A DNA stretch of 64,000 nucleotides from Artemia franciscana (taxonomy: Eukaryota; Arthropoda; Branchiopoda; Anostraca; Artemiidae). The notes beneath the pieces are model-generated. The model ran no database searches and was not told the origin of the DNA. It worked only from the letters and a program-made list of their open reading frames with translations. This document shows, piece by piece, positions 39,530 through 50,850 of the stretch. Numbering within the stretch: the stretch's first letter is position 1; each line of letters opens with the position of its first letter. A program made the position numbers and the translations under genes. The stretch is from assembly GCF_032884065.1 (NCBI RefSeq), contig NC_088872.1, positions 1,364,001 to 1,428,000 of the forward strand, in the 5' to 3' direction.

Positions 39530-39660
39530 AAAATACATGTAAACAATTGGTGAATTGCATAGCTTATAGCCTTTGCCCAATGGGCTCTGAGGAGGGTTAA
39601 TATGCCCGAAGATATAGTTATGTGTTTAACAAAGTGTCATACGAAGTGCAAGGGTGAAAA
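39530..39660 (+). repeat. Family D remnant
   Basis: CATGTAAACAATTGGTGAAT, GCCTTTGCCCAATGGGCTCT and GAAGATATAGTTATG recall the family D units at 62.65 kb. As at 62.6 kb, it follows a TAG satellite. Confidence 0.5.
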
Positions 39661-39665
39661 AATTA

Positions 39666-39960
39666 TCAAACAGATCGTGGTAACAAAGTGTAAGTAAAGA
39701 GCGTGTCAGCCCACTACTAGCCTAACCAAAACTCTAAAAATAGAGGTTTTTATAACAATATACATGCACCAAAAGAATTAAATTTTTTATGCAGATTCCA
39801 AAAATACTAAATAAATTAAGTAAACTCAGATTAACTCAGTTTTTCACGGAAAGTTTACATTGTGATAATCCCCAAAGGCACCTAAACGTATAAAATAAAG
39901 GCTAATGCCACCTATCAAAAGCTACGAGCCTGATAAAGTTCGCCTGAGAAAACACAAATC
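39666..39960 (+). mobile_element. Family A repeat, degenerate end
   Basis: TATCAAA followed by a damaged hairpin (39671-39690), then the ACCAAAACTCTAAAAA block and, after an insertion, AAAGCTACGAGCCTGA. Only the first part of the element is present. Confidence 0.6.
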
Positions 39961-40302
39961 GTTTTCAGTGAAGCGCGAATGACGCTCTTGCATTTATACC
40001 TTTTGGGAACTTTAGCCCTACCCATATTTGTCAAGAGAACTTTAACTTTGGCAATAAATGACTATTATTTTAAGTACTTCCCAAGTTTTTCTGAACAAAA
40101 TGATGCAGAGAGCATGATGGCACTGCCATACAAATATGGCTTTGACGGCTACTGACTTATAAACAGACTGAACTGGAGGCCTTTCACCTCAGGGTTCGTT
40201 AAATCATCAAAACGTTTGCAAAAAGGTCATCTTGAAAGTAAAACAGTTCAAAATAGGGATGAAACCTTTTTATTGACAGTTAATAGGTATAAAATTATTT
40301 AA

Positions 40303-40340
40303 CTGGATATTTCGAACACATATACAGTGTTCATCATCAG
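40303..40340 (-). ncRNA. Hammerhead-like motif 1
   Basis: Minus strand: CTGATGAT, stem GAACAC, loop TGTATAT, stem GTGTTC, GAAA, TATCCAG. It contains the hammerhead boxes CTGATGA and GAAA. One extra base before the stem departs from the strict consensus, so activity is doubtful. Confidence 0.45.
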
Positions 40341-40977
40341 CAGTAAAACTAAAAGACATGAATAAAAATAAAAAAAGTATACCTAATAAACTAATTACAT
40401 ATATTTTATTGCTCTTATCTTTTTCCAATGCAACAGCGGAGGCAAATCTCTTTGACCTTTTCGGTTCCGGTTCATTAGAATAATCTGACATATTACGTTG
40501 ACAGAGGTCATAGCTCTTAGGTGAGGTGATATTTACTTTATTTGACCTCAGTAAATTATCATAAATTGAGTTCAATCCCAATTCACCTGTATCTCTGTTT
40601 ATGGAATTATTCTTGAATACATTTTTTTTAAATTTCGATTGTTTCCCTGAAAATTTGCTTTAAACCATGGTCCCTAGAAATCAAAGAAACATTTTCAAAC
40701 AAAATAAAATGATTTGGAAAATTAAAGATAATTTGCATGCGATGAGAATAATATACTGTTTGGATAATGTCTCATAGTACAGTAAGCAAGCACTATCTTA
40801 ATCCTTATTATCATTATGATATGCATTTCACAGTTTATAAGCTCTATAAATTATACCAATGCACTTCTTTATTGCAGTATTATCTATTATATAACTAATA
40901 TTTGTAAGCTTGCAAATAAATATTCAAATGTGGATAAATATATATATTTACACACTGGAAAAAACAGGCAGAAAAGT

Positions 40978-41015
40978 CCAGATATTTCGATCACGTATCT
41001 AGCGACCGTTGTCAG
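40978..41015 (-). ncRNA. Hammerhead-like motif 2
   Basis: Minus strand: CTGACAAC, stem GGTCGC, loop TAGATAC, stem GTGATC, GAAA, TATCTGG. Box, stem and loop lengths equal those of motif 1. The stem keeps pairing although its bases differ (one full swap, two G-U pairs). The box lacks the hammerhead G-A, so it is probably inactive if it is a hammerhead at all. Confidence 0.45.
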
Positions 41016-41060
41016 TGGATTACTAAAATAATGTAATTGAAACTAGCATATTTATAAACA

Positions 41061-41744
41061 ACAGCAAAAATAACTTTTCGGGTCATTAATAGTGATGGCA
41101 TTAGTAGTAGGCCTTTTTGAGTTTCATGAGAGCCCTATCCCTTCGAATCCCAGCCCTGACACTTTTTTAAACTTCTTCAAGGCGCAGATGTTATTTATTT
41201 TTCTTCAAGACATTGGTGCCTGTTACGTAATAGGAAATGTTTTCTGAAAGATATGGGTGTCTGATACATAACTGAGAGTGTTTTTTCTTTGACTGTTTAA
41301 AAAACCCGCGAGGGTCAGGGCTTATTTGCTTCAGGATTTATTTGGATATTACGTTATAGGGAATGTTTTCTTTAGGTGTCACGTAATAGAGTATGTTTTT
41401 TCTTTAATTACTTAAAAGCCCGTGAGCGCCCGGAAAGAGCCTTCAAGGTCACCTCAAGTAAGGACATGGTCCCAGTTGTTAATCACCAAATATTTTCATG
41501 CTTAACACACACAGAACCTTTTTGTGTCAGCAAACAACTGATTTTTCGGTCATTTTCTATGAGCAAAACCACTGTCGAGTCTAGACGCCTAATGATTTTT
41601 CTAGGGACAAAGGCTTCTTGGCCTTTGATGATATCCCTTTTCCAAAAGATATCCCTTTTTTTCCAGAAAACAGAAGCGTCGCGTGGTCCGCTATTGATTC
41701 CTGCTCTTCTAGCGGAACCAGGTAATTTTATGTCCCCTGGGAGC
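41061..41744. other. No gene recognised; short internal repeats
   Basis: 41150-41440 repeats blocks such as ACGTAATAGGAAATGTTTTC and CCCGCGAGGGTCAGGGCTTA in degenerate form. A 137-codon frame (41376-41789) is the longest here but has no recognisable domain. Confidence 0.35.
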
Positions 41745-41782
41745 TATAAAAGTTGGTCTCGGACAAGCTCTCTCATCAGTCT
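41745..41782 (+). promoter_or_regulatory. Candidate TATA-Inr core promoter
   Basis: TATAAAA at 41745-41751 is followed by TCAGTCT at 41776-41782, matching the arthropod initiator TCAGTY. The spacing from the first T to the initiator A is 33 bases, close to the usual position. A TTCCAGAA heat-shock-element half lies near 41664. No gene follows that I can recognise; the downstream frame from 41794 stops after 12 codons. It may belong to a decayed mobile element. Confidence 0.3.
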
Positions 41783-41999
41783 TACATAAGATATGGAAAG
41801 TGATACAACTTCAGGTCATTATGCATGGTGAAATTGTCGGTCTTTCGGCTCCCATGCAAAACAGGGGGAATGCAAGCCATCTTCAAGTAAGATAGTGAAG
41901 TCTCTAGGTCTTCAAGACCTGTGCTCCTTATAAAAGGCAAGAATGTGGGCCCTCCAGCATGAGGAGATCCCCATGCAAGATACCAAACTTAACGTTAGT

Positions 42000-42785
42000 A
42001 AAAATATAGATATTTTTCTTAAAGATTAATTTTTACAGCATGGAAAAATAATTCGGATCCTCTTGGTTTAAAAAAAATAATTCCTTCTTTTAGGCACAAT
42101 AAAGGCCCCTCTTGATAGTTTTGAGGACCCCTTTGTCCTGAAGGGAATGGACTTTCCATCATGCTTTAACGCTAAAAAAAAAATATATGCGAGAAAACTT
42201 TCTCAGACTATTAGGACATTTGTGTTATCTCCTATCTTTAAAAAATAGCTCATTCTTTCTAGTTTACTATAGGGGCCCTGTCTATAGTTCTGAGTGGGGT
42301 TGAAGACCCCTTGGCCTCCAAATAGAGAAATAGCTATACATAAGATATTCTTTTCAGATTAATAAAAGGAGAAATAACTAGGAACTTACTCCTTCTAAAA
42401 ATAACTTTGTGTTTTAGTGTTGAAAGGGGACCATGCCCCTAAGCAGAGGGATATGAGGAGTCACTGGTCCTTAGATTAATATTCTATTCAGCCTAATATA
42501 GATTGGTGCAATCTCCTATCTTTAAAAAGTAACGCATTCTTTTAGTTTACTATAGGAACCCTGTCAATAGTTTTGCGGGGGAATGAAGAGCCCTAGACCT
42601 CCTAAAACAGAAATAGCTATAAATAAGACATTCTTTTCGGGTTAATAAAAGGGAAAATAACTAGGATCTTGATCCTTCTAAAAATAACTTAGTGTTTTAC
42701 TGTTGAAAGGGAACCATGCCTCTCAAAAGAGGAACATGAGGAGCCACTGGCCCTTAGATTAGTATTTCATTCAGCCTACTATACA
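42000..42785 (+). repeat. Tandem array, about 285-bp unit
   Basis: ATCTCCTATCTTTAAAAA starts units at about 42227 and 42511. Each has TAGTTTACTATAGG, AGAAATAGCTATA and a GTGTTTTA/GTTGAAAGGG block. A more decayed unit precedes at 42000-42226. The last unit runs directly into a family A copy. Confidence 0.75.
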
Positions 42786-43262
42786 CTTAAAAAGGGCACT
42801 GGAACTTCTAATTTCCATTAGAATGAGCTCTCTCGTGACATTCTAGGACCACTGAATCTATATGATCACCCCTGGGAAAAAGACAAAAAAAAACAACCAA
42901 AAAACACGCATCCGTGATCTGTTTTCTGGCAAAAAATGCGAAATTCAACATTTTTGTAGATAGGAGCTTGAAACTTCAGCAATAGGGTTTCTTGATACGC
43001 AGAATCTGAAGGTGTGATTTTCGTTAAGATTGTATGTCTTTAAGGGGTGTTTCCCCCTATTTTCTAAAATTAGGCAAATTTGCTCAGGCTCCTAACTTTT
43101 GATGGGTAAGACTAATCTTGATGAAAGTTATATATTTAAAATCAAAATTAAAATACAATTTTTTTGATGTAACTATTGGTATCAAAATTCTATTTTTTAG
43201 AGTTTCGGTTACTATTCAGCCGGGTCGCTCCTTACTACAGTTCGCTACCACGAACTGTTTGA
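42786..43262 (-). mobile_element. Family A repeat, partial
   Basis: Starts in the M1 block (CTTAAAAAGGGCACTGGAAC) and runs to the hairpin at 43238-43257 (CAGTTCGCTACCACGAACTG), then TTTGA. Confidence 0.8.
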
Positions 43263-43390
43263 CTTGGAACTTTTTATAGTTTTAGGTGGTTTAAGAACTA
43301 CATTATAGTTCGTATTATATATGTATACCATTTAGTCTGCATTTTATTCTATGTCATAGCTGATTTTCTATCTATTCACACTTTATGTAA

Positions 43391-43442
43391 AGAGAACACG
43401 AAGCCCTGGACTTTAAGTCCAACGTGCGACCGTACCACTTTC
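43391..43442 (-). pseudogene. tRNA-Leu(TAA)-like fragment
   Basis: Minus strand reads GTGGTACGGTCGCAC followed by GTTGGACTTAAAGTCCAG. TTGGA-CTTAAAG-TCCAG forms a 5-bp anticodon arm with anticodon TAA, and the preceding bases look like a D arm. No acceptor stem or T arm follows, so this is at most a tRNA relic or tRNA-derived SINE head. Confidence 0.35.
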
Positions 43443-44413
43443 TATAGAAAATTTCTATGCCTAACCCTGGGCCTTAGTATCTGTAAATTTTGGAGCCTGA
43501 TATGACGTGACTTTTAAAAACAGACTTTATTACATTACCGTTTACGATAAACTATTGCTGTTAATTACGCATAATTACATATTAATGAGCTTTATTACTC
43601 TTTATCGAACATTGGTGTTATTTACTAAGCACAAGATGTTGTGTAACTATGATAAGAACCCTGTTGAAGTTTCAAAGATCGAATTCTCCTTAATATCCTA
43701 TGTATCTTTGGATAGTTAATTAACTTGAAGCTTTTATTCTATATGCAAGAGGAATTACCACATATTCTATTACCTTCATGATAGATTAAAAGGTAACAAT
43801 AAGCTAAAAAATTGTTGCCATTATTCTTTTTAGAAGATTTCATCGTTACCTTTCTTCACCAAAACAGAAATGATTCGGTCTATGGAGGCGAGTCTTCGTT
43901 CTCGCTAAAATTGATACTATTTCATCAGTAGTACCCTGGGTGGTATACCTTAGCTTCTTAACTTGGGGTCGGAACGTCCTAATATGGGATGAAAAGTAAT
44001 GGTGTGATGAAACGACAGCATCTCCCTATATGTACGAGGGAACAGCCATTGATACTTTCTCCTGAAAACAAGACTATTTTTTCCGACTTTACATGTTTGA
44101 TTCTTGTGAATTTTTGGAGAGTGGAAGTGGAGCGGGGGGAGGAGGAGGGTGCAAAAATGTACCAAAGAAGATTGTGACTGTATTATGTTTCCTAGCGTAA
44201 CGATTTTAGCATCTAAGGGTCCTAGGGATACCTTGTGTGTGCCGAGCCACTATCAGGTCATCTACCCCGAGGTCTTATTTTTCCCAGCACAAAAAGTAGC
44301 AATCATCAGCCCCGGTTTTTAACTTCTTGAGTACCAAAATTAGCAAGCTGACATTCCGAATTTAAATCTAAAGAGGCACAACCCAGATTCCAAAGAGCCG
44401 ACTTAAGTTCACT
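43443..44413. other. No gene recognised
   Basis: AT-rich; short overlapping frames on both strands only. Confidence 0.4.
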
Positions 44414-44746
44414 ATGAATTCTTCATTTAGTTTTGTTTTTAGAATTTTCTTATTTGTTTTTATTGGTTTGATCTTTTTTTGTATTCTTAATTTTATTTAT
44501 TTTGTACTATATACAGAGACAGGCAAAAAAAATCTAGAAGATTTAATGGGACGGGCCTGTTTTTCTTCTAAACAATCTGCTAAGATCTTATATATTTGGA
44601 TTTATAATGATTTTAAAGAAAGTTTGAGGGCTCTTACTTCACTTCTCTGGCTATTTTATCAGAAAGTCCATGCTGCTCTGATCAGTGATCTAAGGACTAG
44701 GGCCCGACTGTTATATCCACCGACCAATATTACCGGGCTTATATGA
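44414..44746 (+). other. 110-codon open frame with hydrophobic N-terminus
   Basis: Starts MNSSFSFVFRIFLFVFIGLI, a strongly hydrophobic stretch that could be a membrane anchor or simply T-rich DNA. The remainder (GKKNLEDLMGRACFSSKQSA, then SLRALTSLLWLFYQK) matches no family I know. It runs straight into a repeat at 44750. I do not support it as a gene. Confidence 0.2.
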
Positions 44747-44751
44747 GGGGC

Positions 44752-46105
44752 AGTGTCATTATCGGATATCGGGAAAAAAATATCGGTTATCGGCCGATGC
44801 ATTTATATTTGTTTTTGTGCAAAACTTGTCCAGAAGATGGCACCAGGTTTCCTCAGGTAATTTCGCGTGTTCAGTCATTAGGAGTGGAGCCCAGGGCCGT
44901 CACTTATGGGGGGAAGGAGGGGGACCCCCCAATATTTTTGGTCACTTGGTAAAAAATGTCTTCAAAAAGAGGTCTTTGTAAGAAGAAGTATTCGAAACAG
45001 ACATTATGCTAATTTTGACAAAAACAGTCGCTAAAAATGGCCAGCCGGTCGGTAAAATCTCTTGCTCCTCCCACAAACATTTTGTCTAGCAACAATCCCG
45101 GTGGAGCCACCAGCTATCTCTGACTATGGTGGAGAGAGTGGCAGAAATAAGCTAAAGTATATTTTTATGGTCAATATTTATCAATATACACTTGGTGCAG
45201 CAATATTTTAAATGTATGATGACTTCATGAACGTACATCTTCTACCAAAAAACCTGAAAAGAATACAATAAACTGTATAGTTTCTGTTTAATGAATGTTC
45301 ATTTCCGTGAGTTAAAGATCCAAGACTCAGTCGGTTACAACCATGATTTCCAGCCATGGGCACAGAAAACGGGGAGAGGGGGTGTTTTGAGGTGGGGAGG
45401 GGGAGGCTCCGAGGTGTAACCACCAGGTGCAAACAACTTGGAAAATTTACATATTTACCTTGAAAATTAAATTTTTGCGTCCGTATTTGTCAGCATACTG
45501 GACGGTTTAGTCGACACATTCTTTAAATACCTCCAAACAGAAAACTCTAGCTGCACCCCTGTATCCAGTGTGCCAAGCGTGGAGTCGTTAGTAACAGACC
45601 ATATCATATGAATATAGGTAAGGTTTCCATATTAATCTGTGAATGATCAATATTCAAAATCTGGCTATTGAAATTTGGGTTTGAAAATCTATTTCATTAA
45701 ATACATTGCACTTCTTTGAATAAGATTTTCACACATTTGTGTCCATGTAACTAAACTGGCTTCTTTCATTGAATTTTTCTTATTTGTCACTTGAGCAAGT
45801 TTCCACCATTTCTTTAGTGTGCTCAGAAGCTGTTGATTTTAAAAGGTAAAGCAAATTAAACATTTCTTGTAAATTGCCATTTTTTTGGAATCCAAAGTGA
45901 ATTATTGAGGCTGTTGTTTGCTGTGTAATAGACCAGGGACAAACATGTGAGTATGAACATGGGCAGAGAATTGGGGTTTAAACTTAAGACAACATTTTTT
46001 TCCGAGAAAAATTTATTGGAAAATTACATCGGTATTGCGTCGGTGCAATACCGATATATCGGTATCAGTATTGGACCTCAAAAACCCATATCGGTCAACC
46101 CCTGC
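44752..46105. mobile_element. Element bounded by inverted TATCGG motifs (hAT-like, tentative)
   Basis: The left end is CAGTGTCATTATCGGATATC, then ATATCGGTTATCGGCCGAT. The right end, reverse complemented, is CAGGGGTTGACCGATATGGG with more CGATATATCGG. CAG-ended, TATCGG-rich termini are familiar from hAT-type elements. No matching 8-bp target duplication is visible and no transposase is evident inside. Confidence 0.35.
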
Positions 46106-48399
46106 TTGGGACTTTAAACAGAATAAAGACTCTGCTCTTTCTTCCATCAGGCTTGAAAGTTTAAATTTAAGCCCTTTTGAATAAGGTCAGTGAGCTCTAG
46201 GGTATAAGGAATTTGATAGTGGTGAAACCAAAAATCTAAGCAGAACGATGTAATATCAAAACAATTACACCTAAACAGCAAAGAGCGGACATAATATCTA
46301 AACTCTATATTTCCTCAATGTTTGAATATGTTGTATGTCTGCCATTAGTGACGTTTGTGTGTTTGTGTCTGCGCTGACTATGCAAACGTGGGTCTTTGTG
46401 TTCTTTTTTCTTCTAAGAAATTTGATATTGAAAGAAACACTTCTTCTTTTTTTCTTTCGGATGAAAATAAAAGAAAAAAAATCCTCAACGAGTCTGTAGA
46501 TCGTGAAGATAAAAACGAGCCAGCGACGAAATAGTAGAAGGGTAAAAAATAAGGGATGAAGCAAAGATAATATTTGTTTGCTTCACAGAAAAAAAGCAAA
46601 AAAAAATGCCCTTTTTTTGCAAAAGAGTGAAAAAGGAATAAAAAAAAAGATAGGAATAGCCATCGAAGGAATCAAGAAAAGTTATTGATAAGTCCTATGT
46701 CCCTGTAAGTCACAATTATGGATGTATACGGCAAGAAAATGAAGGTTTAAAGATTCAACTCCCAAGACGAACTTTCTGTAATTTTGGTGAAGAGGAAACT
46801 ATTTTGGAGAGTTAAACTATTTAATTTCTAGCGAGAACACGTTGCTTTCGAGAATGTACATAAGAAACAGTCTGAATGACAATATTATTGTTTTGCCACA
46901 TAGCGTGGCTTAAACTAGATATAAAAAATTTGGTCCATGGAATTTAAAGTCCAATTACACACAAACCTAACAACTGGGCTAATACCCAATAAATTTTGCA
47001 CAGTAATATTTCCTTTCCCGTGAATTGTTTAGAGATTAGTCTGGCTTCTGTAAATGGGACATTATATATAATAATTATTTTGAAGGTTCAAAACCAATAA
47101 CAACTGAACCGATAGGAAACTAGCCCATTTTGGGCCAAAATCCCAGTTCTATGGCGTAAAATAAATAGAAATTTGCACATTGCTGTGGTATAATCTCATT
47201 TGTTGCTTAAAAAAGCCTTTAGAACTTCGTAATTTTCTACTCGAATAAGATATTTTGATACTCTATGGTCACTGGCTCAATAAGATCACCTCTGAAGAAA
47301 AAACTAATTAGACAAAAATGTATCTATCACCAGCCTTCTTGGAAAAATTAAAAATTTTATGTCCCATGACTTGAAACATTCGACACAAAATTCATGGAAA
47401 TGTTGAATTTGGTAGTAAGTTTTTCATCAAGATTGCCTCCCCGTTTAGGTGTGTCACTTCCCCTTTCTTAGATTAGTAAGCCTTTCTTCTGCCAAATACT
47501 TTTGATTCTTTAGATGTATATATTGCTAGTTTTTTTTTAAGGAGAGCTCTTTGCTTGCCACAAACAGTTTGAAAGATCGGCAAAAAATGTTCTGTCTCAG
47601 TTACAACTAGTCTCCACAGAAACACATGACGGAAATTTGCTCAATAGCAACAGACAGAGAGTCACAGTGATATAGAGAAAGTAAAAGAAAGAGAGAGATA
47701 AAGAGATGGAGAGAGTCCCTGTGAGAAAGAGAAAGAGGAACAGATAGGGTTATAGAAACAGAAGGGAAGATAAAAGACATTTTGTGTCGGTCAGGTCTTA
47801 GCCTAAGATTTTTTTTTGCAAACTTTCTTTTCTATTATTATTATTATTATTATTATAATGCCAATACTAGATCCACATTTAGAGTTAACCAATTAAATAT
47901 GATTTTTTCCTCAAAACGCAATAAACACTAGTGACGACTTAAAGTTCTGTTTCTTGGCAAAAATAGAAGACTGAGACGCTACAAATAAATCTTACCTTAC
48001 AGCATTCAAACAAAAAGAAACAGAAACTCAAATTTGTAAATTTCTGGTCTTCATCCTACATCTAAAAAACAAAAATTCACTGATATTAATTATGATTGTA
48101 GAATAAGACGCAGCTAAGTAGACGATTTTGGCAATTATCTTAAAAGTTTGGAAATGTCAGGTATGACCTTTAGGCGTAGAGAACAACAAAATGTTAATAT
48201 TGAAATTTGTTAGGACGAAAAGGGTTTCCAAGTGACAATGCAGCTAATTAGTTTTGATCATTTATTTTTGCAGTTCAATGTGGCAACACAGACAGAAATA
48301 TAAGACTTTCCTAAAAACTTCATAAACTTCATTCTGCGAAAGAAAACAGAGACGTATCTTGTAGAAAATGTGGGCCTCAAAAAGCTTTCTTTCTTTTAA
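46106..48399. other. No gene recognised
   Basis: AT-rich intron sequence with a GA-rich stretch (47650-47760) and a short (TTA)n tract near 47837-47855. Confidence 0.4.
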
Positions 48400-49690
48400 T
48401 GAGATTAATTAAAAAAAAAACTTTTTACACAAGACAAGTTTTTTGAAGATCTCCATTAACCCCAGAACGAGCAAAAATAAAGTCAAATAATCTTCCAAGC
48501 GTAAAACTACCAAAAGTCACTATCAATAAATGCATGAAACTCAAAATGAACAGAAATTACGATAGATAGCCGAGTCAAACTCAAAACGAGCAAAAATTTA
48601 CATGCGCAGGTCCGATAGCCCCTATGCCTCCTCAAGACCAGAACAGAATTCGCGCTATACTGACAAAAAAAAAATGACCGTTGATTGTCAGTTAACTTGA
48701 CGTATACTGACGTTTCTTCGTCAAGGTTTCGATAATTTTTCATTTATGAAAATAAAAAAGGTCAAACCTATTTTGTTTTCAGTAAAGCACCAAGTGTGTT
48801 CTAGTCTTGAGATGACATAGGGGTTATCAGCCCTACTCACACTGCTCTTTGCTCCTTTTGAATTCGATTCAGCTATCTTTACTTTCTTATTAAAAACTTG
48901 TCTTGTGGAAAAAGTTCTTCAAATTAATTTCTTTTTGTTTTTTATTGACATAGTCTTTTCATGAAAAAAAAACTTTGTATATCTTTTCAGTTTTCTTCTT
49001 TAAGAATCAGTCGGTCTCGATATATTGGTGAGGTGTCTTATTGGCAGCCATTTAATACAATGACTTTTGATTTATTTGGAAAGCAACATTTAGTTTTAAA
49101 GCATAATGGGCAGATTGCATAATTGCAGAGGGTTGACTTGCCCAAAACCTCTAAGGACATATTTGCTGGACTGTTCTACTATGCTGAACAAAATGGTTAT
49201 CTAAAATTATGACTGGATGTGCCTGGAGAGTAAATGGGCTTAGAGAAGGGCTGCTTTCCCTCCAGCCTCTTGTTATTCAGAAAAAGGGCACCAGACGCTC
49301 GCGCTGTAATTGGAATGCAAGGGGAGGATAGCCGCCTTCATATATCTAGTAAAAACATTCAAAACAAGTAAAAACAAAGTGAAAATATTTTAAATATATT
49401 TTGTTTTCAGTTAAGTGCAAATTATGTTCTGGTCTTGAAAAGGTATGTGCGTTCTCAGCCCTATTCATGTCAATTTTTGCTTGTTTTGAGTTTGACTCGG
49501 CTATCTATTGTATGATTTAAATAAACAAAATATGTTCAAACATTTTAGCTTTTTTAACTTTAATAAATTAAAAATTATTAAGACTTTAAGGAACAAATAT
49601 CAGTATACATATTCTAAACTGACAATCCAAAGCCATTTTTCTCAGTAAAGTGCAAATTATGTTCTGGTCCTGAGTAGGTATGGGGGTTGT
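48400..49690. repeat. Family C repeats in both orientations
   Basis: 48400-48660 carries ATAATCTTCCAAGCGTAAAA and AAACTCAAAACGAGCAAAAA. 48765-48935 and 49395-49520 carry the reverse orientation (GAGTTTGACTCGGCTATCTA, TTTTCAGTTAAGTGCAAATT), and a fragment recurs near 49630-49690. The arms could fold back across about 100 bp. Confidence 0.65.
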
Positions 49691-50850
49691 CAAAGACGTA
49701 ATTTCTGGTCCTTTCCATCATGTTAAACAAACGGCTATCTTAAAATTTTGATTGGATGTGTGTGGGGAAATTGTGGGCGAGGGAGGGAGGTAGTTGCCAT
49801 CCAATTACTTTCTACTAATGAAAAGGACTCTGGCCCTTTCAATTTCGAATCGAATGATCTGTTTTCGAAATTTCTACGTCTACAAATGGCCATCTCAAAA
49901 TTTATGTCGGATGAATTTCGGGAAAATACGAGGTAGTGGTGGGAGGTATCCACCCTCTGATCACTCTGAGTCTCAAAAAGAGCACTAGAACTTCTGATTG
50001 TGAATTCAATGAACCCTCTCTGAAGTTTGTAGATGGCCCTTTCTATATGTACCTTATATGCCTCCAGGGCATAACTGCATAACTTACAACTCATGCCCTG
50101 AGGACGGGGGGGGCTGTCATCCTCAAAGACATGATGTTCGGACCTTTCAATTACGTTGAACAAAATGGCAATCTCAAAATTTTGATTGTATGTGTTTGGG
50201 GAAGTGTTTTGGCGTGGGAGGGGGCTAGTTACCCTTCAATCACTTTTGACTAATAGAAAGGTCACTAGCCCTTTCAATTTTCATCCGAATGAGCACTTTT
50301 TGAAGTTTCTAGGACAAGAAATGACCATCTCGAAATTTCTATTAGATGCATTTTGGGAAAATACCAGTTAAGTGTTTGGGGGAGGGGTTCTACCCTCTGA
50401 TCCCTCTGCATCTCAAAAACAGCATCAGAACTTAGTATTAGCAATTAAATGTATTAGTATATAATGTACTGTATTAGCCTTCTCCGAAGTTTTTACGATC
50501 ACCCATTCTATATAAACCTAAAAGGACCCCAGGGCATAACTTACAACCCTTGCCCTGACGGTGGGGGTATGTCAAAGACATAATTTGCGGATTTTTCAAC
50601 TACATTGAACAAAATAGCTATCTCAAAAATTTGATTGAATGTGTTTGGGGAAATGGTGGGGGTGGGAAAAAGGTTAGTTGCCCTCCAATCACTTTCGACT
50701 ATTAATTTCCAATTGAATGAGCCCTTTTCGAAAGCTCGTACGACAACTTCTTCGATACGAAGTGCCCTGGTCTAAACACACAAAAAAACAGATAAATAAT
50801 ACAATGTGTTCACATCGCTCTTTGCTTAGGCAGCGCTATTGCGCTGCCTA
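49691..50850 (+). repeat. Family D tandem array
   Basis: Three diverged units begin near 49741, 50176 and 50624 (AAAATTTTGATTGGATGTGT-type starts), a period of about 440 bp. Each has a GGGAGGGGGCTAGTTRCCCT block, a CAATCACTTTYGACT block and a GGCATAACTTACAAC block. The first two correspond to module M1 of family A read backwards. The array ends in the hairpin at 50829-50848. Confidence 0.75.
50829..50848. repeat. Terminal hairpin of family D array
   Basis: GGCAGCGCTATTGCGCTGCC: perfect 8-bp stem with a TATT loop, preceded by GAAGTGCCCTGGTCTAAACA and about 50 bp of A-rich sequence. Partner at 63614-63633. Confidence 0.85.

Larger units (their letters stand above)
40266..41060 (-). mobile_element. 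Penelope-like element relic with ribozyme-like motifs (tentative)
   Basis: Two related structured motifs lie in the same minus orientation about 675 bp apart (40303-40340 and 40978-41015). A minus-strand open frame of 103 codons (40270-40581) contains EPEPKRSKRFASAVALEKDK and a hydrophobic stretch before running through the first motif. Penelope-like elements are known to carry hammerhead motifs in repeated terminal regions, which suggests this identity. No reverse transcriptase or GIY-YIG domain is seen here, so the call is inference. The site lies in the intron between exons b and c. Confidence 0.4.

Noticed and set aside
41376..41789. 137-codon open frame, one of the longest in the window
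   Set aside because: No recognisable domain, no splice signals and a composition like random sequence; kept only as context for the promoter-like site.
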